Under the pieces are notes generated by a model. It saw nothing but the letters and a program-made list of their open reading frames with translations. It was not told the DNA's origin and did not search any database. Below, one piece after another: positions 7,079 to 9,178 of a stretch of 9,178 nt of DNA. The stretch is from Elusimicrobiaceae bacterium (lineage in GTDB: Bacteria; Elusimicrobiota; Elusimicrobia; Elusimicrobiales; Elusimicrobiaceae): contig JAKSPG010000044.1 in the NCBI GenBank assembly GCA_024405075.1, positions 1 to 9,178 of the forward strand, in the 5' to 3' direction. Every line of letters begins with the position of its first letter. Positions within the stretch are counted from its first letter, which is position 1. A program made the translations under genes and the position numbers.

Positions 7079-7140
7079 GGACCGTTCCTACTGGGACTTT
7101 AGACCCTTGGGTTTCCACGTATTTTATCTATAATAAGAGT
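7071..7140 (+). promoter_or_regulatory. Promoter of peptidase D with tandem activator-like boxes; predicted leaderless
   Basis: A perfect -10 TATAAT (7129-7134) stands six bases before the ATG at 7141, so transcription is predicted to start on the ATG itself. No Shine-Dalgarno site at workable spacing is present. The -35 position reads CTTGGG or TTGGGT, a weak match. GGGACTTTAGACCCTT (7093-7108) matches the box before A at 15 of 16 positions. A related copy, GGACCTTTGGACC (7071-7083), lies 22 bp upstream and matches the first 13 bases at 10 positions, which places both copies on the same face of the helix. Confidence 0.62.
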
Positions 7141-8400
7141 ATGAAAACACGTACTCGTTGTTTAATTTCTTTAGGTTTTATTATATGTGTTGCCGTCTCG
7201 CTTCGCGCGCAAGGTTTGAGCGAGCTGGGCAAAGGGCTTGAAGCCAGTACCCGGGCGGCAAGCACGGTGATGAGCGGTGTGCAGAGCGGAATGATGTCCG
7301 AGTACCGTGTTACGCCGCGGCATGTTGAAAAATACGTTTCCAAACAACTTTCCAACATGCAATTATCTTCTATCCGGCCAACTATTGCATTGCCGGACCC
7401 CAGTGTACAATTTAGTATTTTCCAGGCCATTGCACCTGGGATAGATGCAGAAAAGGCAAATGTATTTTCCGGCACGGTGTTTACAGGAAAAGACGGAAAT
7501 ATGTACGGCGTTATACCTGCCCACTCGCTAGCCCATAGCGAGGTGGACCGCGCGTTGCCGCGTCATTTTAACATACGTATCTACCGTGACGGTTACCAAC
7601 TAGATATCCCCGCCCACGTAGCTGTGGCCGGAGCCGCCAGTATGTTGGATTTGGCGTTGGTTGAAATTCCGCAAGAAGCTACCAGTTTGTTTAAGCCCGT
7701 TGAAATTGATCGCCGGTTAATTCAAAGAGGAGACGAGTTTGCTACGTATGGTTTTGTAAACGGCCAGTTGGTGTATATGCCCACGCGGAGGGTGAGTTCT
7801 CAAACAGCGGTCGCGATTCGTACGAATATGCCTTTGCCGCGTGATCACCGCGCCGGGTTGTGCGGTGCTTTGGTGCGGGATGAAGCCACGGGTAACATGG
7901 TGGGAGTTCATATCGGCAGCCGGCCGATACATACAGATTCTCGGGCAGTTTTCGGAAGAGAAGGCCTCTACATAAATAGAAGACGTTTGAGTTCCGAAGA
8001 TAACGACATCGGATACGTGGCCCCGGTGTTTGAAGCAGATTTGTTGGTGGATGCTTACCATAACAACGGGGAAGCGTATTTCCCGTTTCAGTTAAATGGG
8101 CATACGTTACTGGATTTGCGATTAGATGAATATATTTCGTATGTCAAATTATTAGATGAAAATGGAAAACAATTGTGGCAACGCGGGTTTGAGTTTAAAT
8201 TCGGTTATATTGCGGTGGAAGAACAGATTAACGCATTGTCTCCGCGCTATATTGAGTTTACCGTCCGTCGGGCCCAATGGGACGCGCAAAACCCCGAGTT
8301 TTACCGCGAAATGCGTAACAAATACGACAAAACACGCATGACGTACCGCTATGATTTCCAAGAAGGGAAAATCGTGTTTATGTCAAAATCCAAACAATAA
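7141..8400 (+). CDS. Secreted 3C-like (clan PA) cysteine peptidase, paralogue D
   Basis: 419 residues. Residues 1-23 are a signal peptide (MKTRTR, hydrophobic core, LRA|QGL) with Gln24 at the mature N-terminus. The spacer (24-106) is the longest of the four and mostly helical in appearance. The peptidase domain spans about 107-311: His128 in GVIPAHSL (Pro replaces the first Ala of the motif), Asp170 in MLDLALVEI, Cys241 in RAGLCGALV and His257 in VGVHIGS. A basic loop of about 30 residues (roughly 260-289), longer than in A-C, precedes IGYVAP. The C-terminal domain (312-413) is closest to that of A (RLDEYI, SPRYIEFTVRRAQW, TYRYDF). Cys241 is the only cysteine outside the signal peptide. The gene has its own promoter 106 bp after C, though read-through from the A-C operon is possible because no strong terminator lies between them. 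It ends at a shared terminator with nagA. Confidence 0.85.
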   Translation: MKTRTRCLISLGFIICVAVSLRAQGLSELGKGLEASTRAASTVMSGVQSGMMSEYRVTPRHVEKYVSKQLSNMQLSSIRPTIALPDPSVQFSIFQAIAPGIDAEKANVFSGTVFTGKDGNMYGVIPAHSLAHSEVDRALPRHFNIRIYRDGYQLDIPAHVAVAGAASMLDLALVEIPQEATSLFKPVEIDRRLIQRGDEFATYGFVNGQLVYMPTRRVSSQTAVAIRTNMPLPRDHRAGLCGALVRDEATGNMVGVHIGSRPIHTDSRAVFGREGLYINRRRLSSEDNDIGYVAPVFEADLLVDAYHNNGEAYFPFQLNGHTLLDLRLDEYISYVKLLDENGKQLWQRGFEFKFGYIAVEEQINALSPRYIEFTVRRAQWDAQNPEFYREMRNKYDKTRMTYRYDFQEGKIVFMSKSKQ

Positions 8401-8420
8401 AAAGTTCGTTTCCCGTTTAT

Positions 8421-8454
8421 AAATTCCCGGTTACTTTTGACCGGGAATTTTTTT
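8421..8454. terminator. Bidirectional Rho-independent terminator between peptidase D and nagA
   Basis: A perfect 11-bp inverted repeat (AAATTCCCGGT at 8421-8431, ACCGGGAATTT at 8440-8450) with an 8-base loop is followed by a run of seven T (8448-8454) on the plus strand. On the minus strand the run of A before the stem overlaps the nagA stop codon, and the 3' tail (TTTATAAACGGG) is weaker. It closes the D transcript and probably also nagA. Confidence 0.88.
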
Positions 8455-9178
8455 AGGCAACCTGCTTTCCTTGGATAAAAGTAGCCAATGGGGTAAAATC
8501 TGTTTTGAGTAAAGTAATATCGGCCCAAAAACCGGGACAGAGTTGTCCGCGATTTTCCAACCGTACCAACCGGGCCGGGTTGGTGCTTGCGCAACGCGCC
8601 GCTTGCGGTAGCGGATAGCCAAAATCTACCAGGTTTTTTATTCCTTGGGGCATAGTTAGGGCCGAGCCGGCAATCACGCGGTCGCTGCTTCGTTTCCACA
8701 CGCCGTTTTCAAAAATTACAGCATCGCCGTTAGCGATAAACGGCCCTTGCGCTTGTGCCGTGGGGGAAAGCGAGTCAGTTACCAACACGATGTTATCACC
8801 TGTTTTTACGTGGCGCAGAAACGAAACAATTTTAGGATGCACATGTACGCCATCTGCAATAATTTCGCACGATACGTCCGGGCACATCAGCACGGCTCCG
8901 GCCGCGCCGGGAGCCCGTTGGGTAAAAGGACTCATTGCATTAAACGCGTGCGTGGCGTGCGTGACGCCGTGCCGTACACCGGCTATAAATTCTTCGTACG
9001 TGGCGTTGGTGTGTCCGGCTTGTACGAGGATGTGATGTGCTAAACAAAAATCAATTACAGGTCCAATATTTTCTAATTCCGGTGCTAGCGTAAGCACGGC
9101 GATTTTTCCGTTGGCGGCGCGGTAAAGTTTTTCCAACACCGTTACATCGGCCGGGACGATATCCTGCGGTTTCATCGC
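8453..9178 (-). CDS. nagA: N-acetylglucosamine-6-phosphate deacetylase, C-terminal part
   Basis: Cytoplasmic amidohydrolase that removes acetate from GlcNAc-6-phosphate, the entry step of amino-sugar and cell-wall sugar use before deamination by NagB. About 241 codons are visible and the 5' part lies beyond the window; the full protein is usually about 380 residues. The Met codon at 9173-9175 is internal, since the frame continues with Ala to the window edge. Counting from that Met, the family motifs appear in order: TLAPE (Glu33, metal ligand), GHTNATYEE (His55, metal ligand), THATHAFNAMSPF (His76, metal ligand) with RAPGAAGA after it, IADGVHVHP (substrate binding), LVTDS (Asp134, catalytic base) and a conserved AGSALTM segment. 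All expected residues are present. It converges on peptidase D, so any nag operon partners would lie outside the window. A close paralogue such as AgaA is possible but less likely. Confidence 0.93.
   Translation of the reverse strand, partial: AMKPQDIVPADVTVLEKLYRAANGKIAVLTLAPELENIGPVIDFCLAHHILVQAGHTNATYEEFIAGVRHGVTHATHAFNAMSPFTQRAPGAAGAVLMCPDVSCEIIADGVHVHPKIVSFLRHVKTGDNIVLVTDSLSPTAQAQGPFIANGDAVIFENGVWKRSSDRVIAGSALTMPQGIKNLVDFGYPLPQAARCASTNPARLVRLENRGQLCPGFWADITLLKTDFTPLATFIQGKQVA

Noticed and set aside
7061..7083. CCTAGG palindrome as a terminator of the A-B-C operon
   Set aside because: The central hexamer leaves no adequate loop, the arms carry a mismatch, and no T run follows. The same element occurs upstream of gene A, where no plus-strand gene ends nearby.
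3411..8400. Annotating A-D as ordinary trypsin-like serine peptidases
   Set aside because: The fold and the His and Asp match, but none of the four has Ser at the nucleophile; each has Cys in G-x-C-G.
3411..8400. A-D as a viral or prophage cassette because of the 3C resemblance
   Set aside because: All four have bacterial signal peptides and sit between ordinary metabolic genes. No integrase, structural or replication genes or attachment repeats are visible.

Overview
The window looks like a chromosomal piece of a fermentative, probably gut-associated member of the Elusimicrobiota. That is an inference from two things: the pilin at the left end carries the ALPQYQKAVEKSR-type segment after its hydrophobic helix that I associate with the many Elusimicrobium pilins, and it sits beside an AdhE-type ethanol-forming enzyme. 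No mobile element, phage gene, tRNA, rRNA or CRISPR array is visible.

Layout. A type IV pilin-like gene (24-521, +) converges on adhE (590-3235, -), and a perfect 12-bp inverted repeat lies between them as a probable shared terminator. A 175-bp divergent intergenic region (3236-3410) separates adhE from four consecutive plus-strand paralogues, here called A (3411-4688), B (4716-5867), C (5874-7034) and D (7141-8400). A, B and C form a tight operon. D follows a 106-bp gap with its own promoter. D converges on the 3' part of nagA (8453-9178, -, running off the window), and another perfect inverted repeat with a T tract separates them.

The centre of interest is the A-D cluster. Each protein has a signal peptide, a variable 55-85 residue spacer, a chymotrypsin-fold (clan PA) peptidase domain and a shared C-terminal domain of about 100 residues that I do not recognise. 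In all four the triad His (GVIxAH) and Asp (xDxALV) are present, but the usual nucleophile motif G-D-S-G-G is G-[IL]-C-G-[GSA], so the nucleophile is cysteine. That cysteine is the only one in each predicted mature protein. A G-[IVM]-H-x-G-S strand follows, matching the S1-pocket histidine strand of picornaviral 3C proteases and of V8-type glutamyl endopeptidases. I read the set as secreted 3C-like cysteine peptidases of a bacterium, predicted to cut after Gln or Glu. Activity and substrate are unknown.

The transcription starts of A and D share an unusual arrangement: a -10 box exactly 6 bp before the ATG (predicting leaderless mRNAs), no good -35 box, and an upstream CCTAGG palindrome and GGGACTTT(T/A)GACCCTT box at identical mutual spacing. 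This suggests that one activator controls both units. adhE (ethanol fermentation) and nagA (amino-sugar catabolism) look like ordinary metabolic neighbours without an evident link to the peptidases.
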